64,000 bases of DNA. Origin: Filosporella fistucella. Lineage: Eukaryota; Ascomycota; Leotiomycetes; Helotiales. Every line of letters begins with the position of its first letter. Position 1 is the first letter of the stretch. A model generated the notes under the pieces. It saw only the letters and a list, made by a program, of their open reading frames with translations. It had not been told where the DNA came from and searched no databases. A program made the position numbers and the translations under genes. Shown piece after piece: positions 1-12,500 of this stretch. Location: contig JAQJZZ010000006.1 in the NCBI GenBank assembly GCA_030077755.1, forward strand, positions 1 through 64,000, written 5' to 3'.

Positions 1-511
1 TCCTTTACACGGTGTAACGGTTAGCGAGCTGCTGTTTCCGGGGGGTTTTGGCCGCTGTTTTTGGGGGTCTGCTAACCAGTGCTCGGCTGACCGCACACCC
101 TGTGCTCTCTGCATCCACGCACCGCTCATGCCAGGGGCCATGCCCCCATTGGCCGCCGACGCGACTGTCCGAGGTTACCCTCCTACGTCTTCTCCTGCCA
201 TCTGTTCATCCAGGCACTCGATTTCGAGAACCCCCGTTTTCTGCTGGTCAACCAAGAAGCCAAAAGAGGCTCCCTCTAGGCCCACACGATCCTAAAGATG
301 TGTTTAAAGGCTGCCCTCGTCCTCTATCCTGACTCTGCATCTATTATTCACCTACTTGCCTACCCCCTATCGATTTCTGTCACCAGAACTCTCGTGGTAT
401 CAGCGGTCCCTTCTCCTCGACTACTATCAACATTTCGACCTCCTTGATCTGGCTGGCAGCTATCTTAATGCCTCTGCCATTTTTAACCCTCCTTGATGCC
501 CGATACAGATT
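1..511. promoter_or_regulatory. Upstream region of the captain gene and candidate Starship 5' end
   Basis: No gene is supported here. The stretch lies directly upstream of a tyrosine recombinase that reads away from it. It holds a short palindrome and a TTAC-N7-A motif at its left edge and a G-rich run near base 40-70. A stop at 494-496, in the frame of the downstream start, rules out an N-terminal extension of that exon. The region probably carries the promoter and 5' leader of the captain. Whether the element boundary is inside it cannot be decided without an empty-site allele. Confidence 0.4.
5..16 (+). other. TTAC-N7-A motif, candidate Starship target-site repeat
   Basis: The bases read ttacacggtgta: TTAC, seven bases, then A. 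TTAC-N7-A is a published target preference for some Starship elements, notably Hephaestus. It lies about 500 bp upstream of a DUF3435 captain that reads inward, where a 5' boundary would be expected. With the following base it forms the palindrome TTACAC-G-GTGTAA. The motif is short and could occur by chance. Confidence 0.3.
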
Positions 512-2950
512 ATGCACCAGCCTCAACACGATGAAGATGACTTGCACGTCGATTACGAGTTCGACAGCTCCAGCGATTCCGAAGCGGACAATCTCTTCGA
601 TAGCGATGATGAGGCGAATCCATCAAGCGACAGCGATCTAGAGAGCATTCTGGAGGAAGTCGGGAATAATACCGATGACGACGATGATCTCTTTGACGAC
701 GAAATACAACACCCACCTGAGTATTATATAGCCAAATCAGACAGTCTCGATGTAGGACGACTCCGGCAAAAGCGTTACAGTCCAAAGACTCAAGATCGTC
801 TTGATTGGGTTAAGGAGCATCATGAGCAGTACGTGGCACAGAGATTCACCCTGCTTAGAATATTCCACTGACCATATTCTGCCCTTAGATACTGTACCTT
901 CATCAGACAACAACCCGCCCAGTGCTTTCACGAAGTCTCGGCCAAATTCCTCTACGGCTTTTTGTGTTGGGTCTGCGATCAGCGACGAGGTAAAGGGGGG
1001 CGGCGACGGCCTGGGATCAAGCATACAAGCTCGCTACAAACATTTTGGAAATGGTACCTCATAGTCCATCGAATCGAGACTGGCAAAAAGATTGATGGTA
1101 TGGTCCAGGTACAAGGTTTTGATGTGAGATGCCTTATGAACTCTGGCTCACCCTCTTACGGTAGAGTCTCCGGCTAACGGATCTTAGGTAGTAAAGACTG
1201 TGGCTGTTGACAAAAACCTCGATAACACAAAGCGGGAGAGTGCCACAATGTACGTCGAGGATTTGGCCGAATATGCCCGTGTACTATTGGCCACAAGAGA
1301 GATGACTTTTAAGCTTGGCTGGCTTCGGATCCAGTTGATTCTCTTTTGCCAGCTTGCAGGCATTACTGGTAACCGTCCAGAGGCTTTGGTCCAACTTCGA
1401 TACCGCGACCTCGAGTTGACTCTGATTCGGGATCACAATAGCTCTCGCCCGCGACTCTTCATTGAGCTCTCGCCCGAGTTCACGAAAGGGTTTCTAGGAA
1501 TGAAGGATGTGTACGTTGCTCTCCCTATCTTCCCTTTCGTCATGTAAGCTAAATATCCTTAGTAACAAATTCAAGATCCCAGAGATTATCTATGACCCGA
1601 CACTTGTGCTTAGCCCTCATACTTTCTTGCTCGGCATGCTCTTTTATATCCAAGCCTTCAAATCCCCTAGTATTACTTCTTCTGAAAAACTATATAGTTT
1701 GAACGTGCTTGACGGATTGAATGAGCAACAGCTCCCTCTCCGGGACGAGTTAAACGATAACTTTATATTTTGTCAAACTATCGACACGGCCTGTGGCGTT
1801 GCGTTGGCACCGTCGTTGCAGCTATCCTCTAATTCAGTCCGCTACAGGATGAAGAAAGGCGGCCAGATTACCGGCTTTGCACAGGTGACAAAGCCATATG
1901 TCCTCCGGGATGGGTCTGCTAAGGGGCTCAATGAGAGTCGTAAGTATCAACTCCAAGCTTTCCAGTTCTTCGACTAATATCATATGCCGTACAGCGGATG
2001 TTAGCGACTCAATGCAGAATTTGATCCTTCAACATTCAAGCATTGACACGTTTCTCAAGCATTACCTCGATCGAAATATCAATGTTGATGTACAAAATAT
2101 CTATCGCGGCCAAGCGCCCCAAAAAGACCTGATGAGATTCGCATGTTCTATGAGCCGTTCCATTGATCCCCGCCGACCACGGAAATTAACCGCCCGACAA
2201 TCAGCATCCATCAATCGCCTTCCATGTATTCTCAGATTGGAGAGCCGAATCGCGAGATCTTCTGGGGTCCGAGAACGCCCTGAGGGAGAGAAAAAGTATC
2301 AGCAAGCTATTCGTCGCCTTCGCAGTGAGAAGCAGCGGCAGCGGAGGCTCCTTTTGCTTGACCTTGTGGAACGTTTTAAGAGGGAGCAGCCGGTGATTGA
2401 TAGCGAGCGGCAGTTATCTGGGAAGGTGGTCGATGAGGACACACGAGACGCACTACAGCGAACAGACCACTTCCCGCCGGAACACCTACTTTTGATAGAC
2501 GCTATCTTGACCCTCCCGCAGACAACTCTGGAGAACGAAACTAGACGGAGGATCGCAGCAATCAACGCGGTAACATCATACTGTGGCATAGAGGAAGGGT
2601 CTCGCTTTCATCCAGTGGATGATGACAATCTTGTGGTTGCCAAAGCCGAAGAGACTGATGCTCTAAGCAAAGCGATACGATCTATCGAGGGGCAAAAGAG
2701 GCCGACCACATGTTGGATCTGTCTTGGGAATCCGGGGTTGACATTGCGCGAGAGGGTTGTCTCTTTCGCGACCCCAGGCTCCTTAAGCAGGCATTTTCTT
2801 AGGAAGCATGTGAGCAAGCTACAAAGAGGGGGTCATGTTGACTGTCAGACTCACAACGTCAGGCTGGAGGACCGAGTACAGCTACTGGTTCACGCAGAGA
2901 TGTTTCACGGAACCATTTCACGCGGTCCGGCTGAGAGATTGATCACATAA
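512..2950 (+). CDS. DUF3435 tyrosine recombinase, Starship captain, five exons
   Basis: Members of this family are captain integrases that mobilise giant Starship transposons by DNA strand exchange in the nucleus. I infer exons 512-828, 889-1108, 1188-1510, 1563-1939 and 1995-2950. All junctions are GT-AG and keep one open frame of about 730 residues; stops in the raw frame fall inside introns. After an acidic N terminus come the core motifs: GNRPEAL with Arg about 242, LRDGSAKGL with Arg about 402, LQHSS with His about 426, and FLKHYLDR with candidate nucleophile Tyr about 436. The family motif SMSRSIDPRRPRKL follows. The C terminus has a basic helical stretch and a Cys/His-rich segment starting CWICLG that looks like a degenerate zinc finger. 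No disabling change was seen. Family assignment is strong; catalytic residues are assigned by eye. Confidence 0.88.
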
Positions 2951-3473
2951 ATCATGGTTCGGTGACGGTGATAGAATATATTTCTAGAAGGTTGCCAAAT
3001 TTTGCATTTGTTCTTAGTTGTTCAGTGTAATTTGGTCATATATCTAAGTTGCCTTTTCCCTATCCATGTGTAGCACTAGGGCAAATAACAGGCCCCGTAT
3101 TCTCGTCTAGGTTATTTAAAATGTTCTATAATATCTTCGTGCATCATCGTCTCCCTTACAACTTCCTGTTCTTGAGCAAATGCACTTTCACAACCATCTT
3201 TGGAATCACCAAATTATTTTAGTTATCGTCCTTGTTTGTTTATAATGTTTATCTGAATCTTGATTGCATAATGAGGGAGACTTTTGACGGGTCCATTCTC
3301 AATATATTTCCTTTCTTTGCCCGTACTGCGCAAATTGAACAGTATCATTCTTTTAGCACGAAACATTTTTCCGTGTTCTGCAAAGTCGCACGACTGCACT
3401 GTTCAAATCAAACCATACAACCTCCCCGATATTGAGCCACAACAGTCTTGGTCAGAGCTTGCGAATTAGATAC
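2951..3473. other. Intergenic, no gene seen
   Basis: AT-rich sequence downstream of the captain. It holds only short ORFs without recognisable motifs and probably contains the captain's 3' untranslated region. Confidence 0.5.
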
Positions 3474-3791
3474 ATGATGGAGGCTTCGACACAACCCAAG
3501 ATCTTTGTCGTCTCCCTTGGTAGTGCCTCACAATCGACCCTCCTACGGGATGTCCACGGTCACCTAATGGATGCGCTAGCAGCCAGGACTAATCTCAGAC
3601 AAGCCACAAACGCGGAGGAGGCCTTAGAACTTTTCAACGGGAACGACCATCCAAAAGTTTCACTTGACGAGCTAGCATTAACGCCGGGATATCGAGGCTT
3701 AAAGGCGACTCTCAAACGGCCCGCTAAGAGGATTCTGCGAATATTGTGTCGAGAAGTGGGGCTATGGGGGACAAAATATTCGAACTGGTAA
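3474..3791 (+). pseudogene. Short remnant of an unidentified fungal protein
   Basis: The ORF starts with two methionines and reads PKIFVVSLGSAS, then VHGHLMDALAAR. This looks like the first strand and helix of an alpha/beta domain. It stops after about 105 residues, short for such a fold, and no continuation was found in the next 300 bases. I do not recognise the family with confidence. It could be a truncated copy of a larger gene or a chance ORF. It sits between the captain and the NLR. Confidence 0.25.
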
Positions 3792-4106
3792 AAGGAGAGG
3801 TGGGTGCATTAGAACGGGCCATGCAGTGGGACAAAATGATACACAAAAGTATACATTCCTTCTAGAAAGCAGTGCGGGGAAAGGTTTTACCACAAGAAAT
3901 TCCACCCAGATATCCTATCTGTTTCTGCAAATTTCCGCGTTACACAAGTAGATATGAAATGATGCTTAGGTGCTCTTTAGTCGACCACGTCTTACTAACG
4001 TGCTCCCGTACTACCTATCATCAGTAAGTTGATGTTGTGCTACTAGCAAGGTTATACCTTTTGAGATGAAGCACCTACGATCTAGCCCAGGATGGCGACC
4101 AGGGAT
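3792..4106. other. Intergenic, no gene seen
   Basis: Short AT-rich stretch between the remnant ORF and the 3' end of the minus-strand NLR. Nothing recognisable was seen in it. Confidence 0.4.
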
Positions 4107-7100
4107 TCAGATCGATATTTCATCGGTATGCGCACGTAATAATTGTAATATGGCAAACATATTCTGCCCGTCCTCGGAAGTCACGTCCTTCAAAACTATC
4201 TCTCCATCGTCATCACGTCTCAGGGCTGAGAGCGGTTTCACTTTGCCAATGCAGATCAGGATGCGGCACATTTCTAAATCGCCGAGCCGCACAGCTACCC
4301 GTAATGGGTCTTGTCGCTCGTCCCCACAACGATCATCCCCAATGGCACCGCCTTCCAATAGCAGTATCTGTGCCGACTCATACCGGTCTTGTGAAGCTGA
4401 AGAGAGCCGAATAATCCGTACTAAGGCTGTTTCTTTCTGATAGTCCACCTGGTGTATACCTTCCTTGAAATGGGAAACTAAAAGTCGAAACATAGCAGGA
4501 TTGCAGAGTCTGGATGCCAGGTGCAGAACGTTCTCACCAAGCGAGTTACAGTGTCGAAGGTGTGCTTCAATGCCCTGTTGCCCCAACAAGTACTCCACAA
4601 CATCAACGTGGTTACCCAAGACAGCCTCTCCAACCGATTGATTTACTGGCTTGCCAAAGGACATAAGTTGCGGTTTGCGTGGAGACTCGTGCAGTAATGC
4701 AGTCTTAAGCTCTGCGTTGGTTTGAGCTCTATCCATCAACCGCCGGATTATTGGCATGCAGCCTGTGCTGGCAGCCATACAAAGGAGCTCGTTGCTCCAT
4801 CGCTCCTTTACCATTATGTCTAGCACATTATCGATGAGATCAAATACTATGTCCCAGTTTTGGCGTGATGCATCAGAAATAGACCACTGCTTCACGACGA
4901 GTCGGAAAAACTCAAGGGTCCAAAGCTCATGTCCAATATTACTCTCTGCAAAGAGAATCCTGAGTCTAGAAAGATCACCCCACTGGAGAATTTGGTCAGC
5001 GGCCCCCATCGCGGGTTGAGGGAGAAACATGTCCTTGTCGAAGTTCGACCTCGCAAGCATATCTCGTAGCATTTCCTCTGAACCGTAGAGCGAGGTGATG
5101 CTGAGGGGGTCATAAAGACTACTGTCAAATAAGAATCTAGCCTTGATTGTGCATTGTGGGCGACAGTATTGTTTGATCCAATTCTGTAGTCGAGTTGAGC
5201 GCGCTTGGCATAGAGTCTCTATGTCCTCGAGGCTTGGTAGTGGTTCAACCGTGATGGCGCCGAAGTGCTCAAGCCAATGGCAAGAAGCGTATACGAAGAG
5301 CTCACCAAATCCACGAGCCGTCGGATCATAGCGGATCATCTTTTCTTCCCAAGCTTCCCACGTGCAGAAAGGATCGTAATCGGTTAATTCCTCATCGTCT
5401 TTGAATAGATCAGATTCCTGGGGCAGTTCTTCGATTGCCACCTGCTCTTCAGAAAACAGATCAGTGTAGCCAAAGTCATCCAATAGAAGATACCTGGTAC
5501 AGATATCCAAGATGTTTGCCTCTAGGCTCCTTTTATGTTGATGAGCGAGCCCTTGATCTGTGGTTGGTGAGATAGCCTGACCTCGCAGGCAAGGCCAATT
5601 CGAGGCCCATTGTCTTATGACAAACTCCTTCACCGACTGGTGTACTAGTCTAACTTGACGCTTCTTCACGTCATCAAAATCGATGTGAGCAACAAGTGGT
5701 TGAATTAGACTCATGACTCTCTGGTAATCTACTAGTTTAGCAAGAGCGGCCACGGTGGTAACCCCCTTTCGAGCCGTACCCATCGTGACAGCCCAAGCGA
5801 CCTCTAGTATGCTAAGAGGTCTTCGGGTGGTGGCAAGAACCTCCAAGGCTGTAGTGGCAAGCTTCTGATTTTCAGCATCGTTTGAAGTGCATTGTGAAAA
5901 CAGATTGACGTAGAGTTCTGAGAGCTGCTCAGGGAGCGGTATTTTCTCCAAGAAATCCTGCATTGGGCCAAGTGCCCTGATTCTACGGACTTCGATGAGT
6001 TCAATTATCATCTTCGTCCATATACCACTTCCTTGTGCCAAACGGGATAGTGTCTCTATAACGAGTGCTCTAACGTCCTTCGATAAATTGAATAACTTCG
6101 TCTCGACTGTCTTCTCAACGATAACTCTGTCTCGCTTAGCATCAAAACCCAAATCAATCTTGGATATTCCGTCTAGCTGCCCCAGGACCTCTTCTTGGGG
6201 GCGGGAAGATAAAATAACCTTGAGTCTCGGAGTCTCTTGCGATAATGCTCTCAACGACTTGAGAAGGGTGTTCCTAGATTCTCTATCGCACTCATCCAAG
6301 CCATCAATGAGAATGAAAAGTGGGCGATCGATCATTTTCAGGATGTTTTGCAAAAACTCTTCTAGTTTCTTAACATCTGTCGCTGGCTCAAAATTTCCAG
6401 ATGCCCCGGCCTGCTTATACCATTCGAAAAATGTCCTTTTGAGGCCCGAGAGCTGTTCCAGGAGCGAAAGAAGTAGGGCCGAAAATATGTAGATAGCCTG
6501 GCCAGTCTCGTCGTCCCGGCAATAGTGGTAGCATATCTTGGGCTGAGGCAGTTGGTGCTCATTTCGCCGCCTTAGTTCGTCTACCAGAAAAGCCATCGCA
6601 ACACTTTTCCCAGAGCCCATATCACCAAGGATCACCAACTGCTGGGAATCCGAGGCACGATACCAGCTCATGAACTTGGAATCTGTAAGCAAAAACTCGC
6701 ATGCTTGATCAGCTCGAAGATTCCGCAAATCGCTATGGTGTTTACTCTGCTGACTCATCTTGCCACTACCTAGCCACCTGGCAACTAAGGTTAGGTTAGA
6801 ATAAATCCAACAGAATTCAATCCTAAAACGTACTTTCTTGGTCATAGAGCATAGATTTAATATCTTCAACAATCTCCCACGTCGCTTTCTGGACAAGTTT
6901 TCGGAGATTCTCAGCGTGGCTCAAAAATTCCTGGACAATGTTGGGCAAACGGTCGCTTTCCAAAATCATTTTCATGACCAGTTTTGCTCCTTTCCTGGTT
7001 AAGATCTCAAATGCAGCACTATAGAACTCTAGGAGGTTCTGATATACCAAAACGAGTGCCTGAAAATTGTCAGAAAGGCCTCGAAAGAACACTGCAAATT

Positions 7101-8022
7101 ACTTTGTGGATATCTATCTTGTTTGATTTCTGGCCGAGTGTGTCACAGTCATCAATGTAAGAGATTTGCTCAAGCATTTCCCCAATTTGTTTCGCGAACT
7201 CGAGATCAGCAGTTGCAAAGCTGATAGCAATCTGTGTAGGTTGGAGTCAGTGCTCCCGATAGAATCACTCTCGCAGAGGGTATAACGCGTAAGGTTTCTG
7301 TCAAATAAGCTCACCGCTGTCACGCTTTTCACCACACCGAATACCATTGCTGTGGTGGGTTCAACATTCGTCAGTGGGCTCGCCAGGTCCAATGCTAGCT
7401 TGAATCTCTCCAACGGTACTTGAAGAGAATGCAAATATCTCACACCCCTCAAGAAGACAGACTCCTGAGTCGCCTCTTTATCAATCTCTTCAAGATGTCT
7501 GAATAGCTGCGCGACATTCTCGCCTTTGAGAATAGCAACGTCTATATCTTTCCCAAGACTATCCACTGCCTCGCAATATGCTGTGCTCCAAATGTCCGAA
7601 GAAACAATGACTACGTCAATGTCGACACTAAGAGTCGAATGGTCGGCAGAAGAACTCTGTTTAGGTCCGCCTGTATGAGCTACCGTAAGGAGAGTGCTCT
7701 GATCGGTTTGAGTTTGAGCTACATCAGTGCTGGTGGTGGTTGATTCTTCCGGGGTATCACGTGGTCGGATGAAAGATAGCGAGCTGGCAGTTGATGTGGC
7801 ATGCTGGGTACTTGAATATAGGCTGCTTACCTGATCAGCATGTTTGGATTCGGACGGTATGAACACTCACTTGACCTGAGCTGTTCGGCCTCCTTGAGTT
7901 CCCGGAGTTGGATTAATATTGGCGTCGTGCTGCGGACGATCTCGAGATCGGTGTCGAAGTCGATTCAGTCGGTCACGTAGTCGGTGCCCGAGGCTTCCAT
8001 TTTGCGTTGCTGATGATGGCAT
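4107..8022 (-). CDS. NACHT-ankyrin NLR-like STAND protein
   Basis: Fungal NLRs are signal-transducing NTPases linked to allorecognition and programmed cell death. I infer exons 8022-7876, 7830-7315, 7231-7103, 7059-6834 and 6784-4107, giving about 1231 residues. The first junction needs a GTCAAG donor and is the least certain; the others are standard GT-AG. The low-complexity N terminus is followed by a helical effector-like region (about 60-330). The NACHT domain starts near 340, with Walker A GDMGSGKS (about 393-400) and Walker B FILIDGLDECD (about 496-506). A winged-helix and linker region comes next, with LVHQSVKEF near its end. C-terminal ankyrin-type repeats include NVLHLASRLCNPAMFRLLV. 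The reading frame is open throughout, unlike many neighbours. NLRs are known Starship cargo. Confidence 0.88.
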
Positions 8023-8806
8023 AATTCTATTGGAATTGCAAACGTGGTCGAGCTTCAGTAGCCTCACCGGATGGAGGAAATAAACGAGTGAGAAATCAAA
8101 TGCGTTTATACTCTGCCAGAACAGCTACTTTGCGGAGAGAGAAAGCTAAATCTCGAGGAACTCATTCCTACATACGAGGCAGGTAAATCGTCGAAATAGA
8201 GTATAGCGAGCTGGCATGTCGACTCGATGGTATACATGTATGTGACGCCAATGATCGTGCTTGGCTAGCCGCCGGGAAATGACCCCGCACTGAGAATTTT
8301 TTAATTGGGTAGCGCTCTTATCCACGCGCTTCATAACGCACTTCTGCCTACGTCTGCAAGCTGTTCAGGTTCCTCTCTTCTTCATTTGTAAAACTCGAAA
8401 GGACGGAGCCTATTGTTAACACTCCTTCCTTCATTGGCCACACTAGTAGTGTTGGTGTGTAATCGAAGATTTCGGATGCGACACGGAGTGCCCCACTGTC
8501 CACTCATTTGCAATCGGTATGTAGATAAATATTAAGCATCGTACGCGAAGATGGTCTGATATAGCAAGGACAGCCTGCGTTCGCAAATAGAGTGTTGATC
8601 GATACACATTCTAAAAGAAGTGGATGGGTAATATTCAACCGAAACACAAGGTTAGTTATCAAACATCCAACTTTTGCATTCGCCACTCACTTCTTCTTCG
8701 TCAATCTTTAGCATCTGTGGTATTTATCTGACCGTTAGCAGTCGAAAAACTCCCTTGGCCTCCTTTATATTTTTCAGAATATTCCGCACGCTCGACTTCT
8801 CTTGCT
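8023..8806. other. Divergent intergenic region between NLR and 2EXR-type gene
   Basis: About 780 bp separates the minus-strand NLR start from the plus-strand gene at 8807, so it probably carries both promoters. Only short ORFs without recognisable motifs occur. An in-frame upstream ATG for the NLR at 8067 is an alternative start. Confidence 0.4.
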
Positions 8807-9563
8807 ATGGATGCCGAAAAGAGCAAGATGATGAACCCCTCCACATCACCTGTTTCTGAGACCGTGGGGGTGGGGGTGGGGTGGGGGTGGCGCTCTCTCA
8901 CAACAACCGAGCTCAGTTCCGATCAGCCTTTTTAGGCTCTCTCGCGACATCCGCGATAACATCTACCGAAGGGTGCTTGTTGTACCACATCCACTCTTTC
9001 TTTTCCAGGAAACAGGTTCTCAAGTCATAGAGATCTTTGCACCAGACAGACCATTTCGATGGCTTGCATTGCTATATGCCAATCGACAGACACACGCTGA
9101 GGCTAGCGAAGTGCTATATGGTTTGAATTGTTTTCACTTCATGGATACCACGCAGCACCAAAAGGGCCTTTTACAATCATTTTTCAACTGCATCGGATCT
9201 GTGAACACAGGTCTATTGTCTCACTTATGCATTAACTTCCCCGTCGCGGAGAGTGTAGATGGTCAACCAGGAAATGTCATCCTTAGGGAAGATGACTTGG
9301 GCAGTTTGAAGCTTCTTCAAGAGGAGTGCACCAAGCTAACGACACTGGAAACTCTCATCTATAGTCAAAACTCCGGGCTTCTGACCAACCAAAGGCACGA
9401 CGCCTCTCATTTCGTTCGGGATGTATTGTCGCAAATTGACGTGCAGCTGAAAGCTATCCCTTCGCTGAAGAAAGTCATCGTCAGGTCCTACGGTGTAACT
9501 CCAATTCCTTCGGTGATGCAGCTGATGCAAGGCCTTGGGTGGGTAATCTTGCCTGGGCGATAA
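8807..9563 (+). CDS. 2EXR/F-box-like fungal protein
   Basis: The inferred exons 8807-8880 and 8927-9563 give 236 residues. The second exon opens with the family signature LSRDIRDNIYRRVLVVPHP, then LYANRQTHAEASEVLYG, typical of the 2EXR/DUF7730 domain of fungal F-box-like proteins. Their biochemical role is unknown. The rest predicts alternating helices and strands ending in GLGWVIL. The join uses a GTGGGG donor inside a G-run, which is unusual. Without splicing, the ATG frame runs into a stop at the TTTTTAG just before the conserved part. A frame error in the G-run is the alternative explanation. Confidence 0.6.
8866..8890 (+). repeat. G-quadruplex-prone G-run
   Basis: Five runs of two to five G are separated by single T: G5 T G5 T G4 T G5 T GG. 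This fits the classical G-quadruplex pattern. It straddles the inferred exon 1-intron 1 junction of the gene at 8807, so it may affect splicing or be an unstable site. Confidence 0.6.
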
Positions 9564-12500
9564 ATACCAATGGGGGTAATCGGAGGAAACCGCATGCGCT
9601 GTTTCTTTGCTCGCTGATTTAATTTCGAAGTTGCCGTATCGACGGGTTACCGAAAGGACGTCGGACTGGGGGAAGTGGTTCAGGAGAATTCGGGCTTGTT
9701 GGAGGCGCGTCCTGATGTTTATTTCTTATATCCGTGGGCAATTTCCAAGGGACGGCGGTTAAGTACGACACAGGGAAGAACGAGAAAGGGGTAACAATTA
9801 GATGGTAGTTAAGAATCTTAAATTATGTCAACCTTTGTTAGTACGGGACTTGCCTCCTTACAAATTATGATGTAGAGGCATCTAGTGGTATAACGAGCTT
9901 TGTTCTTTTTCTTTGGAAGTTATGACAATGGCGACGACGATGGCGGCGACGGAAGAATGGGCGTCTATTATTCGGCTTTACTTCCATGAAACTATTAGAA
10001 TAATATCGATGCATAATAGTCGAAAAAGCAAATTTGAGCCCCGTCACGTTCAAAGAAAAATAATGCCTAAAGTCAATTCTTTATCACTGACCCTCCTTGA
10101 CAACCTTCTTTCAATCAGCACCATTTCCAAAACATCTCCGGCTTGCTCAGTGGTAGAGCACGTTATGATCTCCACTAAATCGACATAGATGGACGAGCTT
10201 GTAATCATTTCATGTGACGCCAGCTTACATAAGCCAACCAAGCGTGAATCGCTTCCTGAAACTCACCGAATGCATCACACGGGTTCGAATGCATCCAAAT
10301 AGCGATAACCTTCCACCATCTTGAGGGTCCATCGCTGATAGCAGCGGCAAAAATATGAGCACGCAAAATGCTAGACCCGTCCTTCCTTCCTCCGCCAATC
10401 CTAACCAATGCTATCAAGCCTATGGTGGCCTACTTGGGCTTGTCAACACTTCCGCTTCACGTACTCGCGTTCATGACGTCATCCTCGGATGGAGGTACTT
10501 TCGTACGAAAGGTACTATCATCTCATCGACACGATTGTACTCTGTATTACCTGTCGTCTCGACTTGGCTCTTCTCCTCAGTCTACCCTCGCCTACCAGCA
10601 CGAACAATGATAAGTTGGAATATACACGTCACGTCATTGATACAATCCCGTTTCATCACCGTCTTTGCCTTGTTTGTGATATGGAGGGACGAGGAGAGAA
10701 AAGCGATGGATTGACGGGGGAGGATTTGGGGTTATACTGGAGCTGGAGGGGCTGTCCAAGGTTTTGCTACTGGGTATTTTCTGTGGATTTGATAACCAGT
10801 ATAGTGCACATCAAGGTGCTGGGCTGGGGATCTTTGGCACACGCAGCCAGTGCACTGCTCGTAAGTTATTATATCTATTTCTATTGGTACTTTTTGTTAT
10901 CTCCTGGTGTAAGATAGTTGGCTGGTTCTTTGCGTATTCGGTAGGCATCTGCCGGGACGAATGTAACGATACTCTACGTGCCGATGCTCGTATGGTTCTG
11001 ATAAGGGATAGGTGTATCACAAAGACGGTTCTGATTACCATGTTACTAAGTATAAAGAATACTATTTGAAGTTGAGCACGAAGCTGCTATTTAATGGCAG
11101 AAGTGCCAGCCTTATATAGAACCTTCGTTCGCAATGGATCCCAAGATCCCTAAGATCCAGGACGTGACAATACTCACTATCTGGGAGCTATCTGGGAGCC
11201 AGCTAACCTGTCTCACAAGATACCCCACAAAGCTGCAGGGGTTGCCCAAGACAGCTGCCAGTAAAGGTTCCGCTAAGGAAAGCCTGTAAATAATATCCTC
11301 CACTCCAAGAAAAGCCTATTTGGGGAGGGTCTATTTTTGGTTTGAAGACCGTTAGTATTGACCTATGTAAAACAAGGCTGATTCTTAAAATAGAACGGAA
11401 CCGCGCTAACCTTGAATGGGTAGTTCAGATACCAGAGTACCGATAGGACCCGAATCGGACCAAGCAATCAGAGTCATTTTCGATCCCTACTTATTTCTAT
11501 CTCGTCTCTGCCGACGCCCACGTAGTAAAGCATTGTCGAAAACCAAGCGCAGTGTATAGTGCGGGGTACGGCGATGCCACGGCTGTCGTTCTTCGGCCGG
11601 AACGCCACTGTCCATTTCTTAAGGTTTCCCATTAAACTTTCCCTTCCTTGTCGTCATTTGCCGGTCGAGGTAGTGCGAACGTAACTTCGAGCATGAGGTT
11701 GTGGGCTTTACCAATTCCCTTTCATAGATAAGCTTTCTAAACACTGATTTTATGATGATGCGTGCAAATCTACCTATTTCCACGAAAGCAAGACAGAAGG
11801 AAAATCTTTCAAGAAAAATTTGAGAATGTGCACGGTCATGTGCCAGAACGATACCGCATTCGTTACTGCCACGTGGTAGCATTCATAAGGCTTTTCTATT
11901 AGTCCAAACGAGAAAAGCATAGCTTGAAGCAAAATTTCGTCTTTCTATAAGGTTTGCAAGGAGAAGCCTCCGCTAGGAGAATTTTCTCCGGAACATCGCG
12001 ATGTGCAACAAAAATCAGAAATCAAAATCATTTTTATATTAAATTTCTGTAGACGTCACCTTCAGTGTCTGGGTCCCGAACTCCCTCTCTGATTGTCCAT
12101 GCACGGAATTCATTAATTCAACCACTAGCCATAGAGTTTTGTTGCGCATCGCACTTTTCAGATCAGACAATTGATCAGGTAAGAGCGCTTGATAACGGCC
12201 AGTTTTTGCTGCTCAGGAAAAAAAACCCCCAGCGACATCATCAGACCAGCTCGTCTGGGGCAATCGACCCAACCTCATCCCTAGGGCTGGAAATGGATCT
12301 TGGTTTAAAAACTGCTTCCTTGGGCTTTGGATATATTATAGTTTGGCTGCTGCTCCCGGATTGGTAACTCGAACACTTTTGAACTCTGGGATAAGTAATC
12401 TATGAATTTGCCTACAGTGGTAGATCATGAATACTTCACTCGAGGGGAGACATTTTCTGATGTTTGGTTCGAAGCTGCTACATCTCCTACTGCTGAGGAA

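Noticed and set aside
4066..6492. Plus-strand ORFs within the NLR
   Set aside because: Antisense shadows of the long intact minus-strand NLR frame.
10134..10300. tRNA-like A box (gctcagtggtagagc) and B-box-like ggttcgaatgc
   Set aside because: The boxes are about 135 bp apart, the T-stem does not pair and no anticodon arm folds. A degraded tRNA or SINE relic is possible but unsupported.
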